A DNA stretch of 64,000 bases from Fluviispira multicolorata (GTDB lineage Bacteria > Bdellovibrionota_B > Oligoflexia > Silvanigrellales > Silvanigrellaceae), in NCBI RefSeq assembly GCF_009208585.1, contig NZ_WFLN01000005.1, forward strand, positions 62,001 to 126,000, in the 5' to 3' direction. Position 1 is the first letter of the stretch; every line of letters starts with the position of its first letter. The position numbers were made by a program, and so were the translations under genes. A model generated the notes under the pieces. The model was not told where the DNA came from, ran no database searches, and saw only the letters and a list, made by a program, of their open reading frames with translations. Shown one piece after another: positions 55,574-64,000 of the stretch.

Positions 55574-56617
55574 TTAAAAATCTTTTAATGCCTTTAAGGA
55601 TGGAAATAAATGTTGTATTTCAGAAATTTTTAAATTGCCAATGACCACTCCATTTAGAGGTTCGCTCGATTGAATAACAGGAATATGCAGTTTAAATTGT
55701 AAATATTCACATAAGCCATCAATTAAAGTACCACCGCCCGTGAGTAAAATTCCAGTATGGTAGAGATCTCCCACAAGTTCTGGCGGCGAGTTTTCTAATG
55801 TTTCTTCAATTAAATTTAAGATTTGATTTGCAAAAAGAAGGAGAATTTTAGCTATTTCTAAGTAATCAAATTCTTGGGTGGAGGGTAATTTTGTTCTAAG
55901 AGAAAAGCCTGGAATTTTAGATTTAATCGACTTTCTTAAGTTTTGGATGCTTACTTGTTGTTTTAATTTTTCAGCTGTTTCTTTAGAAATAAGAAAATCA
56001 TATTGATTTCTGAAATATTGAATTATTTCTTGACTGCAGCTTTCCCCTCCTTTTCGATAAGATTTGTAATTCACGGTTTCTCCCATGGAAATAAGAACAG
56101 ACTCCGTAATTCCGCAACCGACATCTACGACAAGTTTTCCCTCAGGGGTCCAGACATCAAGACCCGCCCCCACTGCTGCGGACAAAGGTTCTTCTACAAG
56201 TAGAATTTCTCCTCCTCCAACGGATCTTGCAACCTCGAAAAAAGCACTTTTTTCGATTTTGGTTGCATCGCTTGGTGCAGAAATAATAATTCCTCTGCGC
56301 TGAATAAGAGTGTCTTTTAAAAAGTTTTTATTATTTTTAAGGAGCTCTTTGATAAGAGTTTGTGCTAAGGGGATGTCATGTACCATTCCATTTGCTAAAG
56401 GTGTTTTAACTTCAATAAATGAGGGCGCTTTGCCTTGCATGTTTAATGCGCTTTTCCCAACGGCAATTTGAGTGTTTTTATTTCTTTTATCATAAGCAAT
56501 TATGCTGGGCTCATTTATTAAAATACCCATACCTTTTTTGTAGATAAGAGTGTTTGCAGTGCCAAGGTCGATAAATGTATCATAAATTATTTTCTTGGAT
56601 TTAAAAAAATTAAACAT
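55574..56617 (-). CDS. mreB: Divergent MreB-family actin homologue
   Basis: 347-residue actin fold. Recognisable blocks are FIDLGTANTLIYKKGMGILI then NEPSIIAYD, EVKTPLANGMVHD, SAPSDATKIEKSAFFEVA, EILLVEEPLSAAVGAGLDV, and TGGGTLIDGLCEYL. The phosphate-2 loop, normally DIGGGTTE, reads VDVGCGITESV, an unusual change at the nucleotide site. MreB filaments guide elongation-phase wall synthesis at the inner membrane. mreC, mreD and pbp2 are not adjacent, so this is more likely an additional MreB paralogue than the canonical copy. Confidence 0.85.
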   Translation of the reverse strand: MFNFFKSKKIIYDTFIDLGTANTLIYKKGMGILINEPSIIAYDKRNKNTQIAVGKSALNMQGKAPSFIEVKTPLANGMVHDIPLAQTLIKELLKNNKNFLKDTLIQRRGIIISAPSDATKIEKSAFFEVARSVGGGEILLVEEPLSAAVGAGLDVWTPEGKLVVDVGCGITESVLISMGETVNYKSYRKGGESCSQEIIQYFRNQYDFLISKETAEKLKQQVSIQNLRKSIKSKIPGFSLRTKLPSTQEFDYLEIAKILLLFANQILNLIEETLENSPPELVGDLYHTGILLTGGGTLIDGLCEYLQFKLHIPVIQSSEPLNGVVIGNLKISEIQHLFPSLKALKDF

Positions 56618-56836
56618 TTTAAATTTCCTAGTCGCCTCAACTTTGAATAACCATAATTATAGCACTGAAAAAACATACTTATGCAAATGTCGATCATATG
56701 ACATTATTTTAAAAACTCAATCATTTTCAGAATTATTATAATGGCAAAGTATAATGGCAATTTTTCAAAAAATATTTTATAATTTCAAAGAAAATTTAAT
56801 GCAAAGTAAAATTAAATATCTAAAGAAATAATAATT

Positions 56837-59521
56837 TTAGGGAACAAAATCACTCCATAAATTAACATCAAGAAAATCGGAAAAAGCACTTATTGAAGTT
56901 GCATTTAATGAAAATTTAATATTGCTGTGTGGAATAAAAAAGCCTGCTTTAAAATAGGATTCAAAAGTTCTTTGTGCAAATACTTTAGAAAAAATTGGAG
57001 GTTGTATTGCTATTGTTCTTAGAAACGCCGCAGAGTGAGTTGTGATTGATTTTTGAATTAATTCATCACGAGTAAAGGAGCCCTTCTCTTTAACAAGTTC
57101 AATAGCTGTAGCCATTTGAATGCCATATAATTCGGTTTCTGGTTTAATAATCCGAGATAAAAATTGTAATGATTGTGTGATTGAAGTATTCTTAGAAAGT
57201 GTTATTATATTATCATTTAATTCTATAAATTGTAATTGAACAAAAATATCTAAACACGATTTTGTAATCAATTGACTAGAAGTTTTACTGTCCCAGTAAA
57301 GATCATCTTGCCAGATACGGCGAATTGAAGAAACTTTAGCTTCGAGTTTTTGCTGAGTTCTGTCTTCGCTTTTTCCAGTTAAAAGAATATGTGCAATGAT
57401 TCCAAAGGGTGCAAGCGTGTGGAAAATAGTTCCTCGGTACCACCATAAATTCATTTCTTTGACTTCGTTGCGTGTGAATTCGAAATCTCCATCCTTATTC
57501 TTTTTCTTTTTCATTAATTCCCAGCGTTCACCCGCTGAAAAAATCTGATTTATAATGCTATAAACGGATCCTACTTGATTTTCTGTAATAGTTAAATCTG
57601 TGCTTAAATTAACATTATTTTTTATATCACTATGTAGATTTTCATTTAGTAAATATGGCAAAGAATTTTCTGAGTTTGAGCTAGTGGAAAGCTTCCAATT
57701 TAATGGTTTTGAAATTTCATTAATTAAAAAATGCAAAAGTATAACTTGATATTGAAGTGTTTTGTACTGTATTGAATCCTCTTGCGAAGAAAGTAAACAA
57801 GTTGCTAATAATGAGGTATCAGAAGCCGTGGCCGCACAATTTATTTTTTGATTTACACGTTTAGAAAGGTATTTTATAAAGCCTTGTACTTGAGGATCTC
57901 GTGTATCAAAGTCCTCTGGCAATAATTTTAAATTATTGGGTAAAATATTTTCTGGAGTAATACCAAATTCTTCAGTGGATTCTTTCTTAACTTTATCAAT
58001 GTACTCTTTCCAAATATCCCCAATTTTTAATGGATCTCCAAAAGAAACATCAACACTACCATAATTTGTAAAAACTTTACGAACTCCATTTAAAAATTGC
58101 AATACATTTTCTTTTTGCTTTTTAGCACCTTTTAATTCTTTTGCATATGAGTCGTCTTCCATAACTTTATCATAACTAAAATAAACAGGAACTATATAAG
58201 TGTTTTCAGATTTACGTGTCAAAATGCTTTGCACACAGATACTTAACATGCCAACCTTAGGCTGCAGCAGTTTACCTATTCGACTTCTACCACCCTCATG
58301 AAAAAACTCCACAGGAAAACTATTCTGTAATAGAAAGTTTACATATTCTGTGAATGTATGCGCATAAATTCGATTTCCAGCAAAACTTCTTCTAATAAAA
58401 AAAGCTCCGCCCTTTCTTAAAATAGAACCAATCGGCCAAAAATTTAAATTAATTCCCGCTGCAATGTGAGGTATGACAAATCCTTTTTTAAATAAAACGT
58501 AAGAAAGTAATAAGTAATCGAAATGGCTGCGGTGACTCGGCATCCATAAAATCTGACCTTCTTTTGCAACACGTTCAATATTTTCAAAATGGCGAACACG
58601 AACCCCTTCAAATATTTTTGTCCAAATAAAGTCAAATATTTTTTCAAGAGCTCGGATTGTTACGTAATTATAATTTGCGCCAATTTCTCGAGTGTACTTA
58701 ACAATTTGTTGTTCTGTTTTGAGAGGGTTTTCAGAGGATTGAATAAATTTTTTGGTTGTTGGAGTGCTTAATATCCATTGACTGATTCGTTCATTATCGT
58801 AAAGAGCTGGACCAAATGCGGCAGCACGTTCTTTCGCAAATTCAATATTAAAAAGTCGACGCATTTTTCGAGCATTATCAAATTCTATTTCAATGCTATC
58901 TTGATTTTCTTGGGTAACAAGTGCTGTGATGGTTTCATTTTTTGCAACATCTAAATTTTTTAATTCAATAAGGGGTGAATGAAATATTTTTCCAAATGAA
59001 ATATTCACTTCACCTCTATGCAAAATCAGCATAAATAATTTTTGTAATCCATTGCCTGTGCCGTCATCTGGAAATAAGGATCTTAAAAGGAAGCCTTTTT
59101 CATGTCTTTCAGGGGCTCGACTCCAAAAAATACTGACAGGAATAAAAATAAGTTTTTCATTTTTTGAACGAGGATCGTTACGTATTAGGCGGACAAAATC
59201 ACTTAAAAAATTATCTCTAAAAGAATTTGAGAATAAAAGTGAGCTGGATTTAATTGCCAATAGAGCTCCGTGACGAAAGCGTTTAGGCTTTGCTTCTAAA
59301 GCTACTTTTTTAATTTCTAATTCCATGAGAGCTTTATTTAGAACAAGAGTATCGATAATTGACATTCTTGGAAGGACATAAACCACAGATTTATTATTGA
59401 GTGTTTCTTTAAAAGACTCTTTTGTAATAGATTTAGGGTATATGCGGATACGCATAAATGAAGAAAGCGGTGAAATTAACCAAGCCCAGCGTCTAAAATG
59501 AATGCCTAACATGGAATACAT
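56837..59521 (-). CDS. plsB: Glycerol-3-phosphate acyltransferase PlsB
   Basis: 894-residue membrane-bound acyltransferase starting phospholipid synthesis at sn-1 of glycerol-3-phosphate. The PlsB blocks are clear: WMPSHRSHFDYLLLSYVLF (HX4D), a GAFFIRRSF block, FFHEGGRSRIGK and YIVPVYFSYDKV. Length is slightly above the E. coli enzyme (about 807). GGGAG lies 10 bases before the ATG at 59521. panC is 20 bases upstream on the same strand, so the genes may share a transcript. Confidence 0.94.
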   Translation of the reverse strand: MYSMLGIHFRRWAWLISPLSSFMRIRIYPKSITKESFKETLNNKSVVYVLPRMSIIDTLVLNKALMELEIKKVALEAKPKRFRHGALLAIKSSSLLFSNSFRDNFLSDFVRLIRNDPRSKNEKLIFIPVSIFWSRAPERHEKGFLLRSLFPDDGTGNGLQKLFMLILHRGEVNISFGKIFHSPLIELKNLDVAKNETITALVTQENQDSIEIEFDNARKMRRLFNIEFAKERAAAFGPALYDNERISQWILSTPTTKKFIQSSENPLKTEQQIVKYTREIGANYNYVTIRALEKIFDFIWTKIFEGVRVRHFENIERVAKEGQILWMPSHRSHFDYLLLSYVLFKKGFVIPHIAAGINLNFWPIGSILRKGGAFFIRRSFAGNRIYAHTFTEYVNFLLQNSFPVEFFHEGGRSRIGKLLQPKVGMLSICVQSILTRKSENTYIVPVYFSYDKVMEDDSYAKELKGAKKQKENVLQFLNGVRKVFTNYGSVDVSFGDPLKIGDIWKEYIDKVKKESTEEFGITPENILPNNLKLLPEDFDTRDPQVQGFIKYLSKRVNQKINCAATASDTSLLATCLLSSQEDSIQYKTLQYQVILLHFLINEISKPLNWKLSTSSNSENSLPYLLNENLHSDIKNNVNLSTDLTITENQVGSVYSIINQIFSAGERWELMKKKKNKDGDFEFTRNEVKEMNLWWYRGTIFHTLAPFGIIAHILLTGKSEDRTQQKLEAKVSSIRRIWQDDLYWDSKTSSQLITKSCLDIFVQLQFIELNDNIITLSKNTSITQSLQFLSRIIKPETELYGIQMATAIELVKEKGSFTRDELIQKSITTHSAAFLRTIAIQPPIFSKVFAQRTFESYFKAGFFIPHSNIKFSLNATSISAFSDFLDVNLWSDFVP

Positions 59522-59541
59522 ATTAAATTATCTCCCAAAAA

Positions 59542-60459
59542 CTAGCCTAATGCTCTTTTGATAAGCTCAACAAGAGCATCAATTTGGGAAGAATCGTTGC
59601 CAAGAACGATATTGTCAATAAGGCGGGTCTTTGATCCAGCATCTTCTATAAATTGAGCTAGGGCGAGAACACAATCTTCGGAAATGGTGTCTTCACATTT
59701 ACGAGTTAAATCAGAGGTGAGGCGGAATTCTAGGTACTGAGGGATGAGCTTTTCCTTATTTAATTCAGCTTTACACAATTCGTCTAGTTTATGGACAGAT
59801 CGTTCTCCTGCAAGAAATGCTTTAGCGACCTGAGCAAGTGCGCGTGGAAGAGTCGATGAAATTTTACGACCTTCTGGACTCAAAAAACGGTTTCGACTGC
59901 TTAAAGGCAATCCATCAGCTTCTCTGATGGTTGGGCAAGAGATAATTTTTATGGGTAAAGAAAGATCTTCTACCATTTTTTTTACGACTTGGACTTGCTG
60001 AAAATCTTTTTGACCTAAATACATCTTATCAGCTTGAGTCAAATTAATTAATAAGTTTAGAACCGTAGCAACACCATTAAAATGTCCTAATCTAAATGCG
60101 CCACAAAGAACTTCAGTGATTTCTGTTACTTTAACTTCGGTTTTAAAATGATTTGGATACATTTCTTCTACGGTGGGAGCAAATAACACAGTTCCATTAT
60201 TTTTTTCACAGACTTCAATATCTTTTTGAAAAGTTCTTGGATATTTAGAGAGATCTTCATTTGCTGAAAACTGCTTTGGATTTACAAAAATAGAAATGAG
60301 AGTGCAATCGTTTTCAGAGGCAGATAATTTAACAAGACTTGCATGGCCCTCATGGAGTGCTCCCATTGTAGGGACAAAACCAATTGATTTTCGAGTTTTC
60401 TTTTGCTCTGCCACAAATGAGATTAATTCTTTTTTACGAGTGATAACTAAAAGTGACAT
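59542..60459 (-). CDS. panC: Pantothenate synthetase
   Basis: 305 residues, condensing pantoate and beta-alanine with ATP in CoA synthesis. Motifs: IGFVPTMGALHEGHASLV (HIGH-type), NPKQFSANEDLSKYPRTF, RLGHFNGVATVLNLL, YLGQKDFQQ and LPLSSRNRFLS. Normal length. panB and panD are absent locally. It lies 6 bases downstream of livF and before plsB, so it may be transcribed with the transporter genes. Confidence 0.96.
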   Translation of the reverse strand: MSLLVITRKKELISFVAEQKKTRKSIGFVPTMGALHEGHASLVKLSASENDCTLISIFVNPKQFSANEDLSKYPRTFQKDIEVCEKNNGTVLFAPTVEEMYPNHFKTEVKVTEITEVLCGAFRLGHFNGVATVLNLLINLTQADKMYLGQKDFQQVQVVKKMVEDLSLPIKIISCPTIREADGLPLSSRNRFLSPEGRKISSTLPRALAQVAKAFLAGERSVHKLDELCKAELNKEKLIPQYLEFRLTSDLTRKCEDTISEDCVLALAQFIEDAGSKTRLIDNIVLGNDSSQIDALVELIKRALG

Positions 60460-60464
60460 ATAAA

Positions 60465-61172
60465 TTATCCTCCAAGATAAGCGCGTTGAACGTCATCATC
60501 ATGCAGGAGAGATTGAGCTTCACCTTTTTTAATGACAGTTCCTAACTCAAGGACATAAGCCCTGTGGGAAATTTTAAGAGCTAGCCTTGCATTTTGTTCA
60601 GCGAGTAGAATTGTCATCCCTCCACGATTGAGTTCAGAAATTATCTTAAAAATTTGTTGAACAACAAGGGGAGCAATGCCAAGGCTTGGTTCATCTAAAA
60701 GGAGCAATTTTGGTCTTGCCATGAGTGCTCTCGCAATGGCGAGCATTTGTTGTTCACCACCAGACAAAAGGATCGACTTTTGGTTCATACGTTCACCAAG
60801 TCTAGGGAACCAATCTATCATTTTATCAATGTCTTTTTGAATTTCTTGGGAAGAATTTTTTGTGCAAAATGCTCCCATAAATAAATTTTCTTTAACTGTC
60901 ATATCAGGAAAAACCATACGTCCTTCAGGAGATTGGCTTATTCCAAGTTTAACAATTTCATGAGATTCAATATTTGAAATATTACTCTTTGAAAAAAATA
61001 TTTTACCACTTTTAGCTTTTACTAGTCCTGATAATGTTCTTAAGAAAGTTGTTTTACCAGCGCCATTACTTCCAACTAAAGAAACAATTTCGCCTTGAAA
61101 TATTTCAAAGTTTACACTTTTTAGGGCTTGTATAGCTCCATAATTTACAGATAAATTTTCAACGAGAAGCAT
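60465..61172 (-). CDS. livF: Branched-chain amino-acid ABC transporter ATP-binding protein LivF
   Basis: 235 residues. Walker A GSNGAGKTTFLRTLSGL, signature ILLSGGEQQMLAIARAL, Walker B LLLLDEPSLGIAPL and the His-loop region MTILLAEQNARLAL. These match LivF. Its ATG overlaps the livG end by 14 bases. Cytosolic subunit paired with LivG on the LivH/LivM channel. Confidence 0.95.
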   Translation of the reverse strand: MLLVENLSVNYGAIQALKSVNFEIFQGEIVSLVGSNGAGKTTFLRTLSGLVKAKSGKIFFSKSNISNIESHEIVKLGISQSPEGRMVFPDMTVKENLFMGAFCTKNSSQEIQKDIDKMIDWFPRLGERMNQKSILLSGGEQQMLAIARALMARPKLLLLDEPSLGIAPLVVQQIFKIISELNRGGMTILLAEQNARLALKISHRAYVLELGTVIKKGEAQSLLHDDDVQRAYLGG

Positions 61173-61968
61173 TTAATGTTTCCTTAATATTAAAATCATC
61201 TTCAATATCTGAACCAAGATAGGCTTCTATTACTTCATGGTTCGTTTGAATGATTTCAGGAGGTCCTTCTGCAATAACACTTCCATAATTTAATACTGTG
61301 ATATTTTCACATAAATTCATTACAAATCTCATATCATGTTCTATGAGGAGCACCGATATTTTTTGTTCTGAAATTCTTTTTACAAGTTCTTGTAATGCGA
61401 GTTTTTCGGTTGGATTCATACCGGCTGCGGGTTCATCTAGTAATAATAAAGAGGGATCAGTCATTAAAGAGCGAGCGATTTCTAATTTTCTTTGCATTCC
61501 ATAAGGTAACGAAATTGCAGGCGAGTCTTTATACTTTTCAAGACCACAAAACTCAAGCAATTTGTTTGCCTTTTTCCAGAGTTCTTTTTCTTTTTTGTAA
61601 GAGTTAGGTAACATAAAAAGAGATGAGAGAAATGTTCCCTCTCTTTTTATGCAAGCACCAGACATAATATTTTCGCAGACACTCATGTTTGCGAATAAAC
61701 GGATATTTTGAAAAGTACGCGCTACTTTATGGTGAGCAATTACATGTGTTGGAATGCCAATAAGCTCTTTATCATTTACTTTGACTGAACCTGAATTGGG
61801 TCTGTAAACACCTGTAATAATGTTAAATACTGTGGTTTTACCAGCACCATTTGGTCCTATAACGCCCGAAATTCCCCCTTGCCTCACATTAATATGAAAA
61901 TTATTTAATGCGACAAGTCCACCAAATTTAACTGTTACATTTGAAATAGAGAGGATATTATTATTCAT
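61159..61968 (-). CDS. livG: Branched-chain amino-acid ABC transporter ATP-binding protein LivG
   Basis: 269 residues. Walker A GPNGAGKTTVFNIITG, the LivG hallmark HKVARTFQNIRLFANM, Walker B LLLLDEPAAGMNPTE, and ISVLLIEHDMRFVMNLCENI. The signature reads ISLPYGMQRKLEIARSL, as in LivG where LSxGQ is altered. The ATG overlaps the livM stop by 8 bases. Confidence 0.95.
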   Translation of the reverse strand: MNNNILSISNVTVKFGGLVALNNFHINVRQGGISGVIGPNGAGKTTVFNIITGVYRPNSGSVKVNDKELIGIPTHVIAHHKVARTFQNIRLFANMSVCENIMSGACIKREGTFLSSLFMLPNSYKKEKELWKKANKLLEFCGLEKYKDSPAISLPYGMQRKLEIARSLMTDPSLLLLDEPAAGMNPTEKLALQELVKRISEQKISVLLIEHDMRFVMNLCENITVLNYGSVIAEGPPEIIQTNHEVIEAYLGSDIEDDFNIKETLNASR

Positions 61969-62920
61969 TAGTCTTTCTCATTTTATTTATTCTCTCAAAC
62001 AAAGAAGCAACACCTTTTGGATTGAGAAGCATTATAATAACAACAAGTACAGAAAAAATAAGAGTTCTATTTGATAAAATAGAATCAATTACAGGAATAA
62101 GAGAAGGTAAAAGAAATCCTTTTTCTGACATGAATATTAAATATGGATTTATGAGCTGAGGAATAAATCGCAATATTTCTGGTATTATCACAATAATAAA
62201 GGCACCAAAAATGCTTCCCATAACGCTATACATTCCACCAATAACAACAGCTAAAACAAGAACAACACTGTTATAAAAGCCTGCTTCGTCAGGGCTAATA
62301 AACTGGAGAGTGTGTGCATAAAAAACACCAGCAAGACCTGCAAGTGAGCTACCAATGAGAAATGATATTAATTTTGTTTTATAAATATTTATTCCAAGGC
62401 TTCTTGCTGAAATTTCATCATCACGTGTTGCACGAACTGCATAACCTAAATTTGTTTTATAAAATCGAATAATAAAGAAACAAACAACAAGCATAATTGA
62501 AAATATTAACAGTGGAGATCCCAATTTAGGAATATCTTTAAATCCTCTTGTTCCACCTACGAAATCTAGGTTTTTAAATACAGTTGCGACAATTTCACCA
62601 ACTCCTAAAGTTGCCATTGCTAAATAATCACCTCGTAATTTTAAGCAAGGAATAGCAACAAGTAAACCTGTAAATGCAGCTCCTGTCATGCCAATAAGAC
62701 ATGCACAAATTAATAATAAAGTTGTGTCATGAATTCCGATGAGGGGTGCAATAAAAACTGTAAACATTGCGGAAGTGTAACCACCCACCGTATAAAATGC
62801 AGCATGACCTAGGGAAAGAAGACCAGTTCCTCCCAATATCAACTGTAAGCTCATTGCTTGGATAGCGAGAATGGAAAACATGATAAATGGCAATTGACTA
62901 TAATTTAAAAAATCCATCAT
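61961..62920 (-). CDS. livM: Branched-chain amino-acid ABC transporter permease LivM
   Basis: 319 residues, eight or more membrane helices. LivM features: LSLGHAAFYTVGGYTSAM, PCLKLRGDYLAMATLGVGEI, RDDEISARSLGINIYKTKL (coupling helix region) and AVVIGGMYSVMGSIFGAFI. Forms the heterodimeric channel with LivH. Starts 5 bases after the livH stop. Confidence 0.95.
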   Translation of the reverse strand: MMDFLNYSQLPFIMFSILAIQAMSLQLILGGTGLLSLGHAAFYTVGGYTSAMFTVFIAPLIGIHDTTLLLICACLIGMTGAAFTGLLVAIPCLKLRGDYLAMATLGVGEIVATVFKNLDFVGGTRGFKDIPKLGSPLLIFSIMLVVCFFIIRFYKTNLGYAVRATRDDEISARSLGINIYKTKLISFLIGSSLAGLAGVFYAHTLQFISPDEAGFYNSVVLVLAVVIGGMYSVMGSIFGAFIIVIIPEILRFIPQLINPYLIFMSEKGFLLPSLIPVIDSILSNRTLIFSVLVVIIMLLNPKGVASLFERINKMRKTNE

Positions 62921-62925
62921 AGATA

Positions 62926-63801
62926 TTAAACTTTAACTAGCTGTGTTCGTCCTAATATCCCTTGGGGTCTTATTAGAAGAACGAGTATTAAAATAACAAA
63001 AGCAAAACCGTCTTTATAAGTAGATAATCCATAACTGACGAGCATGCTTTCAGAAATGCCAAGAACCAGTCCACCTAGGACAGCTCCGCGAATTTCACCA
63101 ATTCCACCCAGAACGGCCGCTGCAAATGCTTTTAAACCTGCATTAACTCCCATAAGTGGGAAGATTTGGTTGGTTGCCATTCCTTGAATTGTTCCAGCAA
63201 TTACGGCAAGCACAGCTCCAATGAAGAAAGTTAAACTGACTGTTCTGTTAAAGGGGACTCCGCAAAGTTTTGAGGCATCGGCATGCATTGCTAGGGCACG
63301 TATTCCGGTACCTGCTTTTGTTTTGAATAAAAAAAGCTCAAGTAAAAATGCGAGCAGTAAAGTTAAAGAGAAAATACCAATATCTCTAATTCTTACAAAA
63401 AGCTCACCTAATGTCACAATATTCCCTGGAATATTTATTGGGAAACTTAAAGAATTTGGAGAGAAAAGAACTTGAATAATATTTTGTAAAAATAAACTCA
63501 TTGCGACAGCGGTGATAAGGGGGGCGAGGCGGCTGTGCTTGCGTAGAGGTTTATAAGCTATACGTTCGATAACAACAGCTATTGTTCCTACAGATAAGAG
63601 GGAAAATAAAATTGCAACCCAAAGGGGAGCTCCCATAGTGAGAAATAGCATGACAAAATAAGCGCCAAGCATAAATAACTCACCATGTGCAAAGTTAACA
63701 AATTGGAGAACTCCAAAAACCATTGAATAACCAATTGCGATAAGTGCATAAAGACTTCCAATTGCGATACCATCGATGATTGCTTGTGTAAAATCTAGCA
63801 T
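62926..63801 (-). CDS. livH: Branched-chain amino-acid ABC transporter permease LivH
   Basis: 291 residues, about eight helices. LivH marks: QFVNFAHGELFMLGAYF near the N-terminus, GTGIRALAMHADASKLCGVP (coupling region) and FAAAVLGGIGEIRGAVLGG. Order livH-livM-livG-livF on the minus strand is the standard transporter operon. The binding-protein gene lies upstream. Confidence 0.95.
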   Translation of the reverse strand: MLDFTQAIIDGIAIGSLYALIAIGYSMVFGVLQFVNFAHGELFMLGAYFVMLFLTMGAPLWVAILFSLLSVGTIAVVIERIAYKPLRKHSRLAPLITAVAMSLFLQNIIQVLFSPNSLSFPINIPGNIVTLGELFVRIRDIGIFSLTLLLAFLLELFLFKTKAGTGIRALAMHADASKLCGVPFNRTVSLTFFIGAVLAVIAGTIQGMATNQIFPLMGVNAGLKAFAAAVLGGIGEIRGAVLGGLVLGISESMLVSYGLSTYKDGFAFVILILVLLIRPQGILGRTQLVKV

Positions 63802-63831
63802 GTTACTTCTGTTACCTTAAAAAAATCTGTT

Positions 63832-64000
63832 TTAGTTAGATGACACTTTTGGCTTTATGCTTGTTATAAATTTATAACCATTGGGAATATATTCAAGTAT
63901 TACTGCTGGTTTTATTGGGTTGTGATTTTTATCCATAGTAATGGAACCAGTAATACCTTTAAAATCTTTTAAATTTGCCAATGCGTTGTTTATTTTTTCA
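63832..64000 (-). CDS. Branched-chain amino-acid ABC transporter substrate-binding protein, C-terminal fragment (runs off window)
   Basis: The last 55 codons of a minus-strand gene that ends with TAA at 63832-63834 and runs off at base 64000. The visible end, INNALANLKDFKGITGSITM followed by DKNHNP and VILEYIPNGYKFITS, matches the C-terminus of LivJ/LivK-type periplasmic binding proteins (the 'F-x-G-x-T-G-x-I' turn). Located 30 bases upstream of livH, as expected for livK. Confidence 0.82.
   Translation of the reverse strand, partial: EKINNALANLKDFKGITGSITMDKNHNPIKPAVILEYIPNGYKFITSIKPKVSSN

Overview
This is a window of AT-rich (roughly one third G+C by eye) DNA from a flagellated Gram-negative bacterium. 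Evidence for that is a flgM-flgN-flgK-flgL block, PlsB, class A penicillin-binding protein, several lipoproteins and an outer-membrane beta-barrel. Together with a complete-looking mevalonate-pathway operon and many hybrid histidine kinases, the gene mix suits a member of the Bdellovibrionota/Oligoflexia, perhaps Silvanigrellales. That placement is an inference from gene content only; no rRNA gene is present to test it. No tRNA, rRNA, CRISPR array, insertion sequence or prophage was seen.

Layout. 1-3977: the 5' part of a probable lgt gene and a large bifunctional penicillin-binding protein with an unusual insertion. 3970-14030: a signalling region, almost all on the minus strand. It holds two membrane hybrid histidine kinases, a receiver-PilZ protein, a free HPt protein, a receiver-TPR protein whose phospho-acceptor Asp is replaced by Glu, a small HNH nuclease and a receiver-kinase. 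The one plus-strand gene here is a PAP2 phosphatase. The parts could form a multistep phosphorelay. 14064-19486: trmH, the histidine-degradation genes hutU-hutI, and a DUF4153-like membrane protein. 19779-22695: a secreted type II cholesterol oxidase-like flavoprotein overlapping a small secreted protein, then an FMN reductase. 22790-26134: the late flagellar operon. 26571-29286: fadD and a secreted GDSL esterase.

29288-36036: mevalonate operon in the order fni, mvaA, mvaK2, mvaD, mvaK1. A tyrosine recombinase gene overlaps the end of mvaK1. HMG-CoA synthase is not in the window. 36250-41597: an unrecognised gene pair behind a strong promoter, a beta-barrel protein, a small conserved-looking protein, a left-handed beta-helix acyltransferase and a 562-residue lipoprotein with a faint MACPF-like pattern. 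41672-46377: rpmF, then a 1443-residue protein that looks like a pseudokinase fused to a STAND-like ATPase remnant and helical repeats. 46532-52197: alr-queA-tgt followed by three envelope proteins of unknown role. 52204-54827: a ZntA-type metal-exporting ATPase divergent from an RcnR-like repressor, with a G-tract operator. 54945-63801: gamma-carbonic anhydrase, a divergent MreB, PlsB, PanC, and the branched-chain amino-acid transporter livHMGF, ending in a truncated livK-like gene.

The best candidates for new biology are the phosphorelay with a Glu-receiver, the doubly degenerate kinase/ATPase protein, the cholesterol oxidase with its coupled small partner, the MACPF-like lipoprotein, and the unknown pair at 36250-37512.
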